Source: Micavibrio sp. UBA6212
GTDB lineage: Bacteria > Pseudomonadota > Alphaproteobacteria > Micavibrionales > Micavibrionaceae
NCBI GenBank assembly: GCA_002421905.1
Contig: DISK01000003.1
Coordinates: 62,001-126,000 of the forward strand
Length of the DNA stretch: 64,000 nt
Direction of reading: 5' to 3'
This document shows positions 17,387 through 26,840 of this stretch, one piece after another. Made by a program: the position numbers and the translations under genes. The notes beneath the pieces were generated by a model, which did not search any database, was not told the DNA's origin, and saw only the letters and a list, made by a program, of their open reading frames with translations. Position 1 is the stretch's first letter. Each line of letters begins with the position of its first letter.

Positions 17387-18662
17387 AAAGAATAATTTAT
17401 TACTGGAACGTGCAGAGAAGGTTATTCCACTCGGAAGTCAGACGTTCTCGAAATCATATCTGAATTTTATAAAAGGGGCTTACCCTTTGTTTCTTGATCG
17501 TGGTGAAGGTTGTCGCGTCTGGGATGTTGATGGGAATGAATATATCGATTTTCTGTTGGCTCTGATGCCTGTTGTTCTGGGCTATTGTGACCCTGATGTT
17601 AATCAAGCCATAACAAACCAATTGCAGAAAGGTATTTCCTTCAGTTTTTCTACGGAATTGGAGTCTATTCTTGCTGAAAAATTGATACAAATTATTCCTT
17701 CGGCGGAAATGGTCCGCTTTGGTAAAAATGGTTCTGATGCAACAGCAGGTGCAATGCGCGTTGCTCGTGCCCATACTGGTAGAGAGAAAATTGCGTCTTG
17801 TGGTTATCACGCATGGCATGATTGGTATATAGCATCAACCCCATTTTCTTTGGGGGTCCCTGAGTGTGAAAAAGGGCTGATTTCGAAATTTATCTATAAT
17901 GATTTGGATAGTCTTGAGGATTTACTCAGAAGAGATTCTGGTGGATATGCTGCAGTTATTCTTGAGCCTGCGAATGTTGTTGATCCCAAAGAAGGATTTT
18001 TGGAAGGTGTACGTGATTTAACCCATAAGTATGGGGCTTTACTGGTTTTTGATGAAATTGTTTCTGGCTGGCGTACAGGACTTGGTGGGGCCCAATCCTA
18101 TTATGGTGTTACACCCGATTTATCTTGTTTCGGAAAGGCCATGGGAAATGGTATGCCTATTTCCGCTCTTGTCGGACAGCGCAAATACATGAAGACGGTA
18201 GAAAAAGTCTTTTTATCTTCTACATTTGGGGGTGAGACTTTATCGATTGCCGCATCGATTGCTGTTATTGACAAAATGAGCAGACTTAATGTCCCTGATG
18301 TCATGCATAGAACTGCAAGAATTTTAAAAAATGATATTAATGATGCTATGCGTGATGCCGGAGTTCAGGATTATCTTGAAATCGGTGGTGTGGATTGGTG
18401 GCCTCGCATCATATTTAAGAATACAGGAGCTGCAGATATAATGCTGGCAACAAGTCTATTGCGACAAGAACTTGCTGAAGCGGGAATTATTCATGGTGCC
18501 GGAATTAGTATGTGCTATGCGCACTGCTTAGGAGATGAGCCAAAAGAAATTGTAAAACGCTGGAAAGTTACTCTGGATGCGTATAAGGAAGCTATTTCCA
18601 GTAATTCCCCATCAACTTATCTTAGAGGCGAAGTGATGTGCCCTCCATATCAAGTGCGCTAG
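17370..18662 (+). CDS. Class III aminotransferase, glutamate-1-semialdehyde aminomutase-like
   Basis: A 430-residue PLP enzyme. The cofactor aspartate is Asp228 in LLVFDEIVSGWR and the PLP lysine is Lys256 in SCFGKAMGNGMP. The N-terminal WDVDGNEYIDF motif and GSDATAGAMRVARAHTGREK match the HemL-like class III group. The gene lies in the sugar operon, not with haem genes, so a role in moving an amino group on a sugar or on a side-chain acid is more likely than haem synthesis. Close relatives are frequent in O-antigen loci with ATP-grasp genes. Confidence 0.82.
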   Translation: MSRCFEKNNLLLERAEKVIPLGSQTFSKSYLNFIKGAYPLFLDRGEGCRVWDVDGNEYIDFLLALMPVVLGYCDPDVNQAITNQLQKGISFSFSTELESILAEKLIQIIPSAEMVRFGKNGSDATAGAMRVARAHTGREKIASCGYHAWHDWYIASTPFSLGVPECEKGLISKFIYNDLDSLEDLLRRDSGGYAAVILEPANVVDPKEGFLEGVRDLTHKYGALLVFDEIVSGWRTGLGGAQSYYGVTPDLSCFGKAMGNGMPISALVGQRKYMKTVEKVFLSSTFGGETLSIAASIAVIDKMSRLNVPDVMHRTARILKNDINDAMRDAGVQDYLEIGGVDWWPRIIFKNTGAADIMLATSLLRQELAEAGIIHGAGISMCYAHCLGDEPKEIVKRWKVTLDAYKEAISSNSPSTYLRGEVMCPPYQVR

Positions 18663-18675
18663 AGGTATATATATC

Positions 18676-19350
18676 ATGACAAAAAAAATTGCGGCTATTT
18701 TTGCACATCCAGATGATGAGGTTCTTGCTTGTGGAGGTGTCTTGGCTAAGCATATTCTTAATGGCGATGATGTATGTATTTTTATTTTGGCAACAGGGCT
18801 CACTTCCCGCGGGGAGACTACATCAAAAGAAATAGATGGCCTTCGAGAGGACACAATATCTGCCGCCTGTGAATTAGGTATTACCAAGGTAAGGTTCGGG
18901 GATTTCCCTGATAACGCGATGGATAATGTGCCATTATTGGAGGTTATAAAATCTGTAGAAGATTTTTTAAAAGAATTTGATTCTTCTTATATCTACACAC
19001 ACCATATCGGAGATATGAATGTTGATCACGAAATTGTATGTCGTGCTGTTCTTACGGCAGCAAGACCATTGCCAGGTAAGGGGGATCTTGTAATTTTGGC
19101 AGGTGAAGTGAATTCATCTACTGAGTATGCTCCTCATCCGATGCCGACATTCAGGCCAACTGAATACGTGAATATTTCCGAGACTCTTGATCGTAAAATC
19201 AAGGCCATGTCAGTTTATAAAAGTGAACTTCGTGACTGGCCTCATCCGCGATCCCTAAAGGCAATTGAGTTTCAAGCTAGAAATCGTGGAGCTCAATCTG
19301 GCTTCGAAGCCGCCGAGGCATTTATGACGCTTAGGCGTATATCAGCATGA
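18676..19350 (+). CDS. PIG-L/LmbE family deacetylase
   Basis: A 224-residue zinc-dependent de-N-acetylase. The metal and catalytic motif AHPDDE is at residues 10-15, followed by ACGGVLAKH, and the second histidine lies in NVDHEIVCRAV, the HxxxH-like block typical of the family. PIG-L enzymes remove the acetyl group from an N-acetylated sugar. In this locus it would free an amine, which the ATP-grasp enzymes could then acylate. The stop is followed 15 bases later by the next gene. Confidence 0.85.
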   Translation: MTKKIAAIFAHPDDEVLACGGVLAKHILNGDDVCIFILATGLTSRGETTSKEIDGLREDTISAACELGITKVRFGDFPDNAMDNVPLLEVIKSVEDFLKEFDSSYIYTHHIGDMNVDHEIVCRAVLTAARPLPGKGDLVILAGEVNSSTEYAPHPMPTFRPTEYVNISETLDRKIKAMSVYKSELRDWPHPRSLKAIEFQARNRGAQSGFEAAEAFMTLRRISA

Positions 19351-19365
19351 TGGCGTATATAGAAA

Positions 19366-20937
19366 ATGTTGTCTAAAGATAGATTGAATAGTTATATCGA
19401 AGCATACAAAAAAATATGTGGATTGCCTAATCCATATGTGACATATGGAATCCTTAACAAGCTGGAAGGCGTCGCCTTTAAGGTGCGTAAAAATGAATTT
19501 GGAAAATTATTTTCTGAAAGCAGCTTGCCTGCTTTGGATGCTTACTTAAAGCAGATTATGTTGAGATCGAATAGAAGCGTTATTAATCCCCAAATCATGT
19601 TATGGGCTTCTGATTCGACTAAAAACAAATTGAAGATTCCTTATCCTAAAGAGTGGAGAAATTTCCTTTTGCAGGAAGGAATAATATCAAGTGAGATTGG
19701 CAGTACAATTGCGTTCCTGTATGCTCAAATAAGAGCTTGGGGTCGGTTTTTTCTAATGTTTAGGCATCATTTATTGATGTCTTTGCATTCCTACGAGAAT
19801 TTAAATGGTAACTATACAGTCTTTTCAAGTGTATTTCTTGGTGCTATCCCAATAAATGAGAGAGCAAATCAACACAGTACAGTTATCGATTGGTTTGCAA
19901 AGGGAGAAAGAATACCCAAGAATTCTAATATAGTTATTCAAACAAGAACCGTAAAAGAGGTGACGTCGTGGGATAAAAAAATATTATCTCCATATATTCT
20001 ACCTAAGCTCGATTGGGCAGGTCGTTTACGCTATTTTGCTGGAGCGGTGCGCATTTTTTTCTTAGCTTTTATATTTTGGATGAAGGGGAGTTGGAAAGCT
20101 CCATACGTTGCTTCATCTGCCTTGGATATATGTTATGTTGATCAAATTAAAATAATTCCGAGAAGTTTCTTTTTTTCCAATTCTGATTATGCTGTGCGGC
20201 CATTTTGGAGCTATGAAGTTGAAAAAAATGGTAGTCAAGTTTTGCTGTATTTTTACTCGGCAAACATCAATTGTTTTTATGAAGGGCAAACAGAGGACGC
20301 TCCCCCACCTCCTGGTTATATTTCTATGTCATGGCCCAGATATCTGGTTATTGATGAGGCACAGAAACGCTTTTTGCAGAAGACATGCAAATCGACAGGC
20401 GCAATAGAAGTTGTCGGCAGTATTGATTTTTCCGACTCTGATGATATTTTGCCTGAAATTCCCAAAAGATCATTGGCGCTATTTGATGTGTCACCCTTTA
20501 AGTATGAACATGTTGCGTCTTTAGCTCTTATTGCCCCATACTATAATTCAGATATTCTCACGCAGTTTCTTGAAGATATTACAGAGTGCACCAAGCAGTT
20601 GGATATCAATCTCGTATGGAAGAGAAAACGTGAGATACCTGATGAAGTTATGTCAGAAAATTATATGCGCATTGTCTCGAATGTGCAGAACGATCCCCAT
20701 GTGGTTTTTGTTCCTCCAGGTATTGCGGCAAGGCGCCTGTTGCCCAAAGTTAAGGCTTCCCTTTCTATTCCTTTTACTTCCACAGCTATATTAGCCAAAG
20801 AAATGGGGATTGAGTCTGCCTTTTATGATCCAACTGGGAACCTCAAATATCTCTCGGGCTTATCTAGAAATCTACCAGTATTAGGATCAAAGGACATTCT
20901 CCTTCATTGGTTGGAGGGTGTCTTCAAAAATGACTGA
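19366..20937 (+). CDS. Putative surface carbohydrate biosynthesis protein of unknown fold
   Basis: A 523-residue protein that I do not recognise with certainty. The middle contains one hydrophobic stretch (RIFFLAFIFWMKG), perhaps a membrane contact. The C-terminal third reads like a glycosyltransferase GT-B half: RSLALFDVSPFKYE, then INLVWKRKREIPDEVM, VVFVPPGIAARRLLPKVKASLSIPFTSTAILAKEMGIESAFYDPT, comparable to the SST/ALE sugar-binding loop of the gene at the window start. It therefore may be a sugar transferase. It lies between the deacetylase and a family 4 glycosyltransferase, whose start it overlaps by eight bases. Confidence 0.6.
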   Translation: MLSKDRLNSYIEAYKKICGLPNPYVTYGILNKLEGVAFKVRKNEFGKLFSESSLPALDAYLKQIMLRSNRSVINPQIMLWASDSTKNKLKIPYPKEWRNFLLQEGIISSEIGSTIAFLYAQIRAWGRFFLMFRHHLLMSLHSYENLNGNYTVFSSVFLGAIPINERANQHSTVIDWFAKGERIPKNSNIVIQTRTVKEVTSWDKKILSPYILPKLDWAGRLRYFAGAVRIFFLAFIFWMKGSWKAPYVASSALDICYVDQIKIIPRSFFFSNSDYAVRPFWSYEVEKNGSQVLLYFYSANINCFYEGQTEDAPPPPGYISMSWPRYLVIDEAQKRFLQKTCKSTGAIEVVGSIDFSDSDDILPEIPKRSLALFDVSPFKYEHVASLALIAPYYNSDILTQFLEDITECTKQLDINLVWKRKREIPDEVMSENYMRIVSNVQNDPHVVFVPPGIAARRLLPKVKASLSIPFTSTAILAKEMGIESAFYDPTGNLKYLSGLSRNLPVLGSKDILLHWLEGVFKND

Positions 20938-22147
20938 GGCTATGAAGATTATCTATGTGACGATGCAATGGCCATGCGCGTCAGAGACGTTTTGCTCTCG
21001 TGATGTTCTTGCTCTTCGTGAAATGGGACACGCTGTTAATGTTTTGGCGCTTAAGCCATCACCAGCTAATGCAGGTTACCTTCTGAAATCTCAAAAATCT
21101 GACTCTGTTCCATTTTGTGCTACGAGTTTTTGGGGATATATTGAAGGAATTTTATCTGCATTGATTCACCCTAGTGATTTTTTGCGGTTTATTGTAGAAG
21201 TGCTTAGGGAAGAGAAGAGTTTCTCCCATAAAAAGTCCCTACTATTGTTAATCCCTACCTTTTTTTGGGCCGCAAAAAAAATTATCTATCAAAATCCTGA
21301 TATCATTCATCTCTTCTGGGGACATTATCCTTGCGGTGTTGCGGAAATAATAAAGTACAGACTGGGGAAAAGAAAAATTGTATTAACTCAGTTTCTCGGT
21401 GCTTATGATTTGAATATGAGCTTATCACTTTCAAAGAAAGTATCAAAATATGCTGATGCAGTCTTTACGCATGCGGAAGCAAATGTTCAATCATTATTGG
21501 ATATGAGTATTCCCGAGAATAAGCTGCATGTTGTTCATCGTGGAATTGATATCCAGTCTATGGATGGTGCTTTGTTTGGGCAGTTTAGGCAACAACGAGA
21601 TCCATATCGCCTAATTTTCGTAGGAAGACTAGTGAAAGAGAAGGGTGTTGCGTATATCTTGCAGGCCACAAAAATCATAAAACAAATATATCCCTCAATA
21701 AATCTGGAGATTATTGGTGATGGGCCTGAAATGGGAAGGCTTCAAAGTTTGGCTAAAGGTTTAAATTTATCGGATTGCGTTTCATTTCGTGGGTACTTAC
21801 CACCCTTAGAGGTATATCACAGCCTATATAATAGTAGTTTTTTTGTTTTCCCCAGCACGTCTGGCGGAGAGAGATTGCCAAACTCTGTTAAGGAAGCAAT
21901 GTATGCGGGTGTAGTACCGATTGTTAGTAGAACCAATGGCATTTCAGAACTTGTAAAGGATGGGCATGATGGATTTATATTTGGAGAGATATCATCTGAG
22001 GCTATATCGAGACTTGTACTACAAGTTATGCGGGAGGGAGAATGGGAGGAAATCTCGAAGAATGCCCGCAAGACTATTGCTGAAAATTTCGATGTAAATG
22101 TATCTATGGAACAGTACGTTAAAATTTGGAGTGTCAACGCATCTTAG
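20930..22147 (+). CDS. Family 4 glycosyltransferase
   Basis: A retaining GT-B glycosyltransferase of about 405 residues. The C-terminal donor domain is clear: RLIFVGRLVKEKGVAYIL, LEIIGDGPEMGRLQSLA, SDCVSFRGYLPPLEVY, FVFPSTSGGERLPNSVKEAMYAGVVPIVSRTNGISELVKDG. The glutamate pair around SGGERLPNSVKEAM corresponds to the EX7E motif. The start was set at ATG 20930 because GGAGGG lies about eleven bases upstream; GTG 20918 and ATG 20942 are alternatives. Its last four bases overlap the convergent asnB gene. Confidence 0.87.
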   Translation: MTEAMKIIYVTMQWPCASETFCSRDVLALREMGHAVNVLALKPSPANAGYLLKSQKSDSVPFCATSFWGYIEGILSALIHPSDFLRFIVEVLREEKSFSHKKSLLLLIPTFFWAAKKIIYQNPDIIHLFWGHYPCGVAEIIKYRLGKRKIVLTQFLGAYDLNMSLSLSKKVSKYADAVFTHAEANVQSLLDMSIPENKLHVVHRGIDIQSMDGALFGQFRQQRDPYRLIFVGRLVKEKGVAYILQATKIIKQIYPSINLEIIGDGPEMGRLQSLAKGLNLSDCVSFRGYLPPLEVYHSLYNSSFFVFPSTSGGERLPNSVKEAMYAGVVPIVSRTNGISELVKDGHDGFIFGEISSEAISRLVLQVMREGEWEEISKNARKTIAENFDVNVSMEQYVKIWSVNAS

Positions 22148-24045
22148 GCCTTGTACCGTTCTCTCCACATTTGGAACATTAGGACACCCCATAGAGATTG
22201 TTGCCAATTATGGGTGCCTTCCATGTGTTGCTTCCACCTTTCATTGATTATAGCGGTATCTAAATAACCACATTCATCGAGTGCTTTGGGATTTAGGTAG
22301 CTCTCTACCAAATCACGCATATCGCCTCTTAGCCAATCGGCAATAGGAACGCTAAATCCATGTTTTGGTCTATCAAAGAGGTGGGGGGGGAATCGTTTTT
22401 TTAGAATTGAGCGTAAAATATACTTCCCTTTCCCATCATCAATATGCCATTGGTTAGGAATCTGCAAAGCACTTTGAACAACCTGAATATCAAGTAATGG
22501 AACGCGCGCTTCTAGGGAATAAGCCATGCTGGCCCTGTCCATTTTTTGAAGGATGTCATCAGGTAGGTATTTATTTATATCTGTTTGCCTCATAAAGCCA
22601 ATATTATTGTTCTCGCTTGTTTCTCCATGTTCCGTGAATGAGAATTTTGGCAGGTTCTTGTCAAGCAAAGGTGATGTTCTATGGGGCCACAAAGAAATAA
22701 GCTCTTGATAGCGACTTGCTACATCTTGTCTCTCTAGCATGTAAGCCATTTTTCTAAGCTTAAGATCAAAATTATCGGGGAGGGGAAGTTTATTCAATAA
22801 TTTTGCGCTTGAGCAGATAGACAGGAGGCTTCTGATAAAGGGAACATATTTCGCTTTGTCCAGAAACTTGAAAAGATGGTCTCCATAAAAATAGCGGTCA
22901 TATCCAAGAAAAAGCTCATCTCCACCGTCTCCCGAAAGACAAACAGTCACTTGCTTGCGAGCATGCTCACATAATAGCATAGAAGGAAGTTGTGATGCGT
23001 CGGCAAAAGGTTCGTCATAGAAATCCGGTAGTTTAGAAATTATATCCTGAGCTCTCTTAATGCTCAATATTTCCTGATAATGTTCGGAGCCTATATGATT
23101 TGCAACCTCTTGTGCGAAGTTTGATTCATTGAACGTATCTTCCTCAAAGCCGATAGTAAATGTTTTGATGGGGGTGGCGCTATTTTCTTGCATCAGAGAA
23201 GCAACCAATGAGCTGTCAATGCCACCTGATAGGAAAACTCCAATAGGTACATCGGAAATCATTTGTCTTCTTACTGCGTCAGAAAGTATTGATTCAAAAT
23301 ATTCTATATAGTTTTCTTTCGAAGCTAGAAAAGAATGGGACGTATTAGCATCTGGTGTTGACCAGTACTTAGTAATACGAGGTTCTTCTCCTTCTTTAAA
23401 AGTAATATAATGGCCAGGCTGAAGTTTTTGGACATTCTTATATATTGATTGTGGACTTGGAATATAGTTGAGGTGAAAAAAATTATTGAGAGCTTCAAAG
23501 TTTATTTCACCTTTCCAAAATGGTGAGTAAACTATTGGCTTCAGTTCAGATCCAAATAAAAGGACATCATTTTCATATGACCAAAACAATGGTTTAATTC
23601 CAATTTGATCTCGCGCCAGAAAGAGCGTCTTTGTGAAAGTGTCGTATGCCGCAAATGAAAACATCCCGTTCAGTCTTTTGAGGACATCTTCAATGCCATA
23701 AGCCTCAATAGATTCGATGAGAATTTCAGTATCTGAATGCCCTCTAAAAGAGATATTCCGAGATGTGAGGGATTTCTTTAATTCATCAGTATTGTATAAC
23801 TCACCATTGTATATAATAACATATCGACCAGTATGCGTGAACATTGGCTGTGAGCCGGTTAGTGTTAAGTCGACAATGCTTAGGCGCTTATGAGCGAGCC
23901 CCAGTGAGGTCGTTGGGTCAATATAGATGCCATCTTCATTTGGACCGCGATGATGAATTTGGGCAATCATTGTATGCAAGATTTCCCGAGCTCGATCATG
24001 CCCCTGAGGAAAATTTATGGACCAAAATCCTGAGATACCGCACAT
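22144..24045 (-). CDS. asnB: Glutamine-hydrolysing asparagine synthase-type amidotransferase
   Basis: A 633-residue two-domain enzyme. The N-terminal glutaminase begins with the catalytic Cys2 (MCGISGFW) and has RGPNEDG and HKRLSIVDL. The synthase half carries the ATP pyrophosphatase loop FLSGGIDSSLVASL and further blocks CLSGDGGDELFLGYDRY and SLEARVPLLD. It could make asparagine, but its place at the end of a polysaccharide locus is typical of AsnB homologues that amidate a sugar acid or uronic acid. It is convergent with the operon and overlaps it by four bases. The symbol is given for the family, not for a proven reaction. Confidence 0.85.
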   Translation of the reverse strand: MCGISGFWSINFPQGHDRAREILHTMIAQIHHRGPNEDGIYIDPTTSLGLAHKRLSIVDLTLTGSQPMFTHTGRYVIIYNGELYNTDELKKSLTSRNISFRGHSDTEILIESIEAYGIEDVLKRLNGMFSFAAYDTFTKTLFLARDQIGIKPLFWSYENDVLLFGSELKPIVYSPFWKGEINFEALNNFFHLNYIPSPQSIYKNVQKLQPGHYITFKEGEEPRITKYWSTPDANTSHSFLASKENYIEYFESILSDAVRRQMISDVPIGVFLSGGIDSSLVASLMQENSATPIKTFTIGFEEDTFNESNFAQEVANHIGSEHYQEILSIKRAQDIISKLPDFYDEPFADASQLPSMLLCEHARKQVTVCLSGDGGDELFLGYDRYFYGDHLFKFLDKAKYVPFIRSLLSICSSAKLLNKLPLPDNFDLKLRKMAYMLERQDVASRYQELISLWPHRTSPLLDKNLPKFSFTEHGETSENNNIGFMRQTDINKYLPDDILQKMDRASMAYSLEARVPLLDIQVVQSALQIPNQWHIDDGKGKYILRSILKKRFPPHLFDRPKHGFSVPIADWLRGDMRDLVESYLNPKALDECGYLDTAIINERWKQHMEGTHNWQQSLWGVLMFQMWRERYKA

Positions 24046-24275
24046 TCAATAACCTACTACTTAGAAAATATTGTCATTCTGCATGAGTTCATTCTTAAGC
24101 TTTATATTCAAAGATTGTTATGTGCAATTTAAATAACAGAAAATCACATCCTAACTTAATCTGGGCTAATTTTTGGAAGAGGGTAACAAGTCAAACGCGA
24201 TGTATCACAGATGTGCCGTGACCAGCATCGCTGGATTATCAGTAATATGACCATATAAATAATCTGTTTTTCCTT

Positions 24276-25862
24276 TTAATGCCGGAAATGGCGCATTCCG
24301 GTTAGAACCATGGCCAGACCCCGTTCATCTGCTGCTTTGATAACATCGTCATCCTTGATTGATCCGCCGGGTTGGATCACGGCGGTGGCGCCTGCATCTG
24401 CTGCGGCTAATAAACCGTCAGGGAAGGGGAAGAATGCGTCTGATGCCACGACAGACCCTTCGATCTGTGTGCCAGCTTCCTTGGCCTTCCATGCGGCAAT
24501 ACGGCTTGAATCGACGCGGGACATCTGGCCTGCGCCGATTCCGACGGTTTTTCCGTCTTTGGCATAGATAATGGCGTTGGATTTGACGTGTTTACAAACG
24601 CGGAACGCGAAGAGCATGTCTTTGAGTTCCTGTTCGGTGGGTTGGCGTTTGGTGACGATTTTCAGATCGGCTTCGGTGATATGTCCGTAATCGGCATTTT
24701 GCAGCAACCAGCCGCCCGAGATGGTTCTCAAGGTCATGCGGTTTTGTGTTGGGTCGGTCATGGCTCCTGTTTCGAGAACGCGGATATTCTTTTTGGCGGC
24801 CAGAACTTCGCGGGCTTCCATCGTGATTTCAGGGGCGATAATGACTTCCGAGAAAATTTTAATGATCTCTTGGGCTGTGGGGGCATCCAGAGGACGGTTG
24901 AGGGCGATAATTCCTCCAAAGGCACTGGTCGGATCACAAACAAGGGCGGATTGATAAGCTGAAAGCATATCTTTGCCCGATGCCACGCCACACGGGTTGG
25001 CGTGTTTGATGATGGCGACGGTCGGCTCTTTGAATTCAGAGACCAACTCGAAGGCGGCGTCTGTGTCGTTGAGATTATTGTAGGAAAGTTCCTTGCCTTG
25101 CAATTGTCTGGCTGTGACGACTCCGGCACGATTTGTCCCGTCGCTATAGACGGCGGCTTGCTGGTGCGGATTTTCTCCGTATCTCAGGGTGGAAAGCTTT
25201 GTTGCGGTAACGGACAGGGTTTGAGGGAACGTCTCCCCCAGTTCTTTGGCAAACCATGCCGAAATTGCGGCGTCATAACTGGCGGTTGTCGCATAGGTTT
25301 TGGCAGCAAGGCGCTGGCGGGTGGCAAAAGTTGTGCCTCCTGCGGCGATTTCTTCAGCGATGGCGGCGTAATCGGCGGGGTCGGTGACAACGGTTACAAA
25401 ATCATGGTTTTTGGCGGCGGCGCGCAACATGGCTGGGCCACCAATATCGATATTTTCAACGCAGTTATCGTAATCCGCGCCCTTAGCGACTGTTTCACGG
25501 AACGGGTACAGGTTTACAACCAGCAAATCAATGGATTCGATATCTTGTTCGGTCATGGCCGTGACGTGGTCGGCATCGTCACGACGGGCGAGAAGGCCTC
25601 CGTGGACTTTGGGGTGCAGGGTTTTGACCCGTCCATCCATAATTTCTGGAAATCCGGTATGGCTTGACACGTCTGTGACATCCAGTCCTGCATCGCGCAG
25701 GGCTTTGGCGGTTCCTCCGGTCGAGAGAAGCTTGACGCCGGCTTGCCCCAGTTTTTGCGCCAGTTCCATCAAACCGGTCTTGTCAGATACGGACAACAGG
25801 GCAGTTTTGATCTCAATACGATCGGGGCGTGGTGTGGTGCGGGGCTTTGCGGCAACGGACAT
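24276..25862 (-). CDS. purH: Bifunctional AICAR formyltransferase / IMP cyclohydrolase
   Basis: Catalyses the last two steps of purine synthesis to IMP. The 528-residue length is normal. The N-terminal cyclohydrolase has [25 protein letters not shown] and [16 protein letters not shown]; the formyltransferase has [24 protein letters not shown] (with the catalytic Lys-His pair) and the C-terminal [14 protein letters not shown] and GMRHFRH ending. It lies 43 bases after the cheR stop on the same strand and marks the switch from the A+T-rich sugar locus to more G+C-rich core genome. A hairpin at its ribosome site is listed separately. Confidence 0.97.
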   Translation of the reverse strand: MSVAAKPRTTPRPDRIEIKTALLSVSDKTGLMELAQKLGQAGVKLLSTGGTAKALRDAGLDVTDVSSHTGFPEIMDGRVKTLHPKVHGGLLARRDDADHVTAMTEQDIESIDLLVVNLYPFRETVAKGADYDNCVENIDIGGPAMLRAAAKNHDFVTVVTDPADYAAIAEEIAAGGTTFATRQRLAAKTYATTASYDAAISAWFAKELGETFPQTLSVTATKLSTLRYGENPHQQAAVYSDGTNRAGVVTARQLQGKELSYNNLNDTDAAFELVSEFKEPTVAIIKHANPCGVASGKDMLSAYQSALVCDPTSAFGGIIALNRPLDAPTAQEIIKIFSEVIIAPEITMEAREVLAAKKNIRVLETGAMTDPTQNRMTLRTISGGWLLQNADYGHITEADLKIVTKRQPTEQELKDMLFAFRVCKHVKSNAIIYAKDGKTVGIGAGQMSRVDSSRIAAWKAKEAGTQIEGSVVASDAFFPFPDGLLAAADAGATAVIQPGGSIKDDDVIKAADERGLAMVLTGMRHFRH

Positions 25863-25896
25863 AACGGGCTTCTCCTAGGTTTTGGGGTAGCCCGTT
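25863..25896 (-). promoter_or_regulatory. Hairpin enclosing the purH ribosome-binding site
   Basis: Bases 25889-25896 and 25863-25870 are perfect 8-bp complementary arms around an 18-base loop. On the minus strand the loop contains the AGGAG ribosome site and the second arm ends right at the purH ATG. It is not followed by a T run, so it does not look like a cheR terminator. A structure like this could tune purH translation initiation, which is inference. Confidence 0.45.
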
Positions 25897-25905
25897 TGTA
25901 GCATA

Positions 25906-26820
25906 TTATGTGCGTTTGAAAAGACCAGAACTAAAGCTTGAGGTCGTTTTTGCAGGAGTTGTTCCTGCAGGTGAGAAACCTGTCGTGGTTGATCCCGTTA
26001 CGGCTGGTGTTCCGGCTTTGATATAAAGACCGCGTTTTTCCGGATTGGGAACAAATTTATTGGTAATTCCCAACACAGTTTCCGCCCCGCCAAGCAGCAG
26101 GAAACCGTCATTTTCCAGTTGTCCGGCGATTTTTTCAAGGATTGTGGCTTTGGTTTTTTCGTCGAAATAAATCAGAACATTGCGGCAAAAGACGATATCG
26201 AAGGATCCAAGGCGTGACATACTGTCCAGCAGGTTAAAATTCGAAAAACGAACCATATTGCGGATTTCGTCTTTTAACTGCCATGCTTCACCCAGTTGCA
26301 TGAAATATTTCATCAGGTACTGGATGGGAAGACCCCTTTGGACCTCAAACTGGCTGTATGAGGCGCGTTTGGCTTGATCGAGGATATCATCGGAAATGTC
26401 TGTCGCGACGATTTCAAATCTCCATCCTTTGAGTTGAGCCTCTTTTTCCTTGAGGATCATGGCCAACGAGTATGGTTCTTGTCCGCTGGAACAGGCGGCG
26501 CACCAGATGCGGATTGTTTTGCGGGCTTTTCTTTTTTCCAGCATAACGGGCAGAATTGTATCCTGAAAAATCTGGAAAGGCTTTGTGTCGCGGAAGAATG
26601 ATGTCTCATTGGTGGTCATGGCCTCGACAATATCCTTGATGAGCTTTTCATCAGGAAGGGCGCGCAATTGCAAAGTCATGGATTCCAAAGTCGGATAGCC
26701 CCACTTTTTTGCGATTGGCGTCAGGCGAGAGTCCAACAGGTAAGACTTGTCCGGCGTGATGACAAGGCCGGAGCGCTCGTACAGAAGAGATTTGAATAGC
26801 TCGAAATCAGAAATTTTCAT
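25906..26820 (-). CDS. cheR: Chemotaxis protein methyltransferase CheR
   Basis: A 304-residue SAM-dependent methyltransferase that methylates glutamates on chemoreceptors. The N-terminal domain MKISDFELFKSLLYERSGL and TTNETSFFRDTKPF precede the SAM loop IRIWCAACSSGQEPYSLAM. FEIVATDISDDIL and FDIVFCRNVLIYFDE are the hallmark blocks. The start at 26820 is preferred because residues before MKISDF in the longer frame have no family similarity and overlap cheB. A proline, serine and threonine-rich tail of about 30 residues follows the domain. Last gene of the che operon. Confidence 0.94.
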   Translation of the reverse strand: MKISDFELFKSLLYERSGLVITPDKSYLLDSRLTPIAKKWGYPTLESMTLQLRALPDEKLIKDIVEAMTTNETSFFRDTKPFQIFQDTILPVMLEKRKARKTIRIWCAACSSGQEPYSLAMILKEKEAQLKGWRFEIVATDISDDILDQAKRASYSQFEVQRGLPIQYLMKYFMQLGEAWQLKDEIRNMVRFSNFNLLDSMSRLGSFDIVFCRNVLIYFDEKTKATILEKIAGQLENDGFLLLGGAETVLGITNKFVPNPEKRGLYIKAGTPAVTGSTTTGFSPAGTTPAKTTSSFSSGLFKRT

Positions 26821-26840
26821 GAATTTTTGTACCCTTTTCC

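Noticed and set aside
24222..24234. Short palindrome CCAGC-ATC-GCTGG downstream of purH
   Set aside because: Five base pairs with no T run is too weak to call a terminator.
25002..25667. 221-residue plus-strand frame
   Set aside because: Antisense to purH; no recognisable motif.
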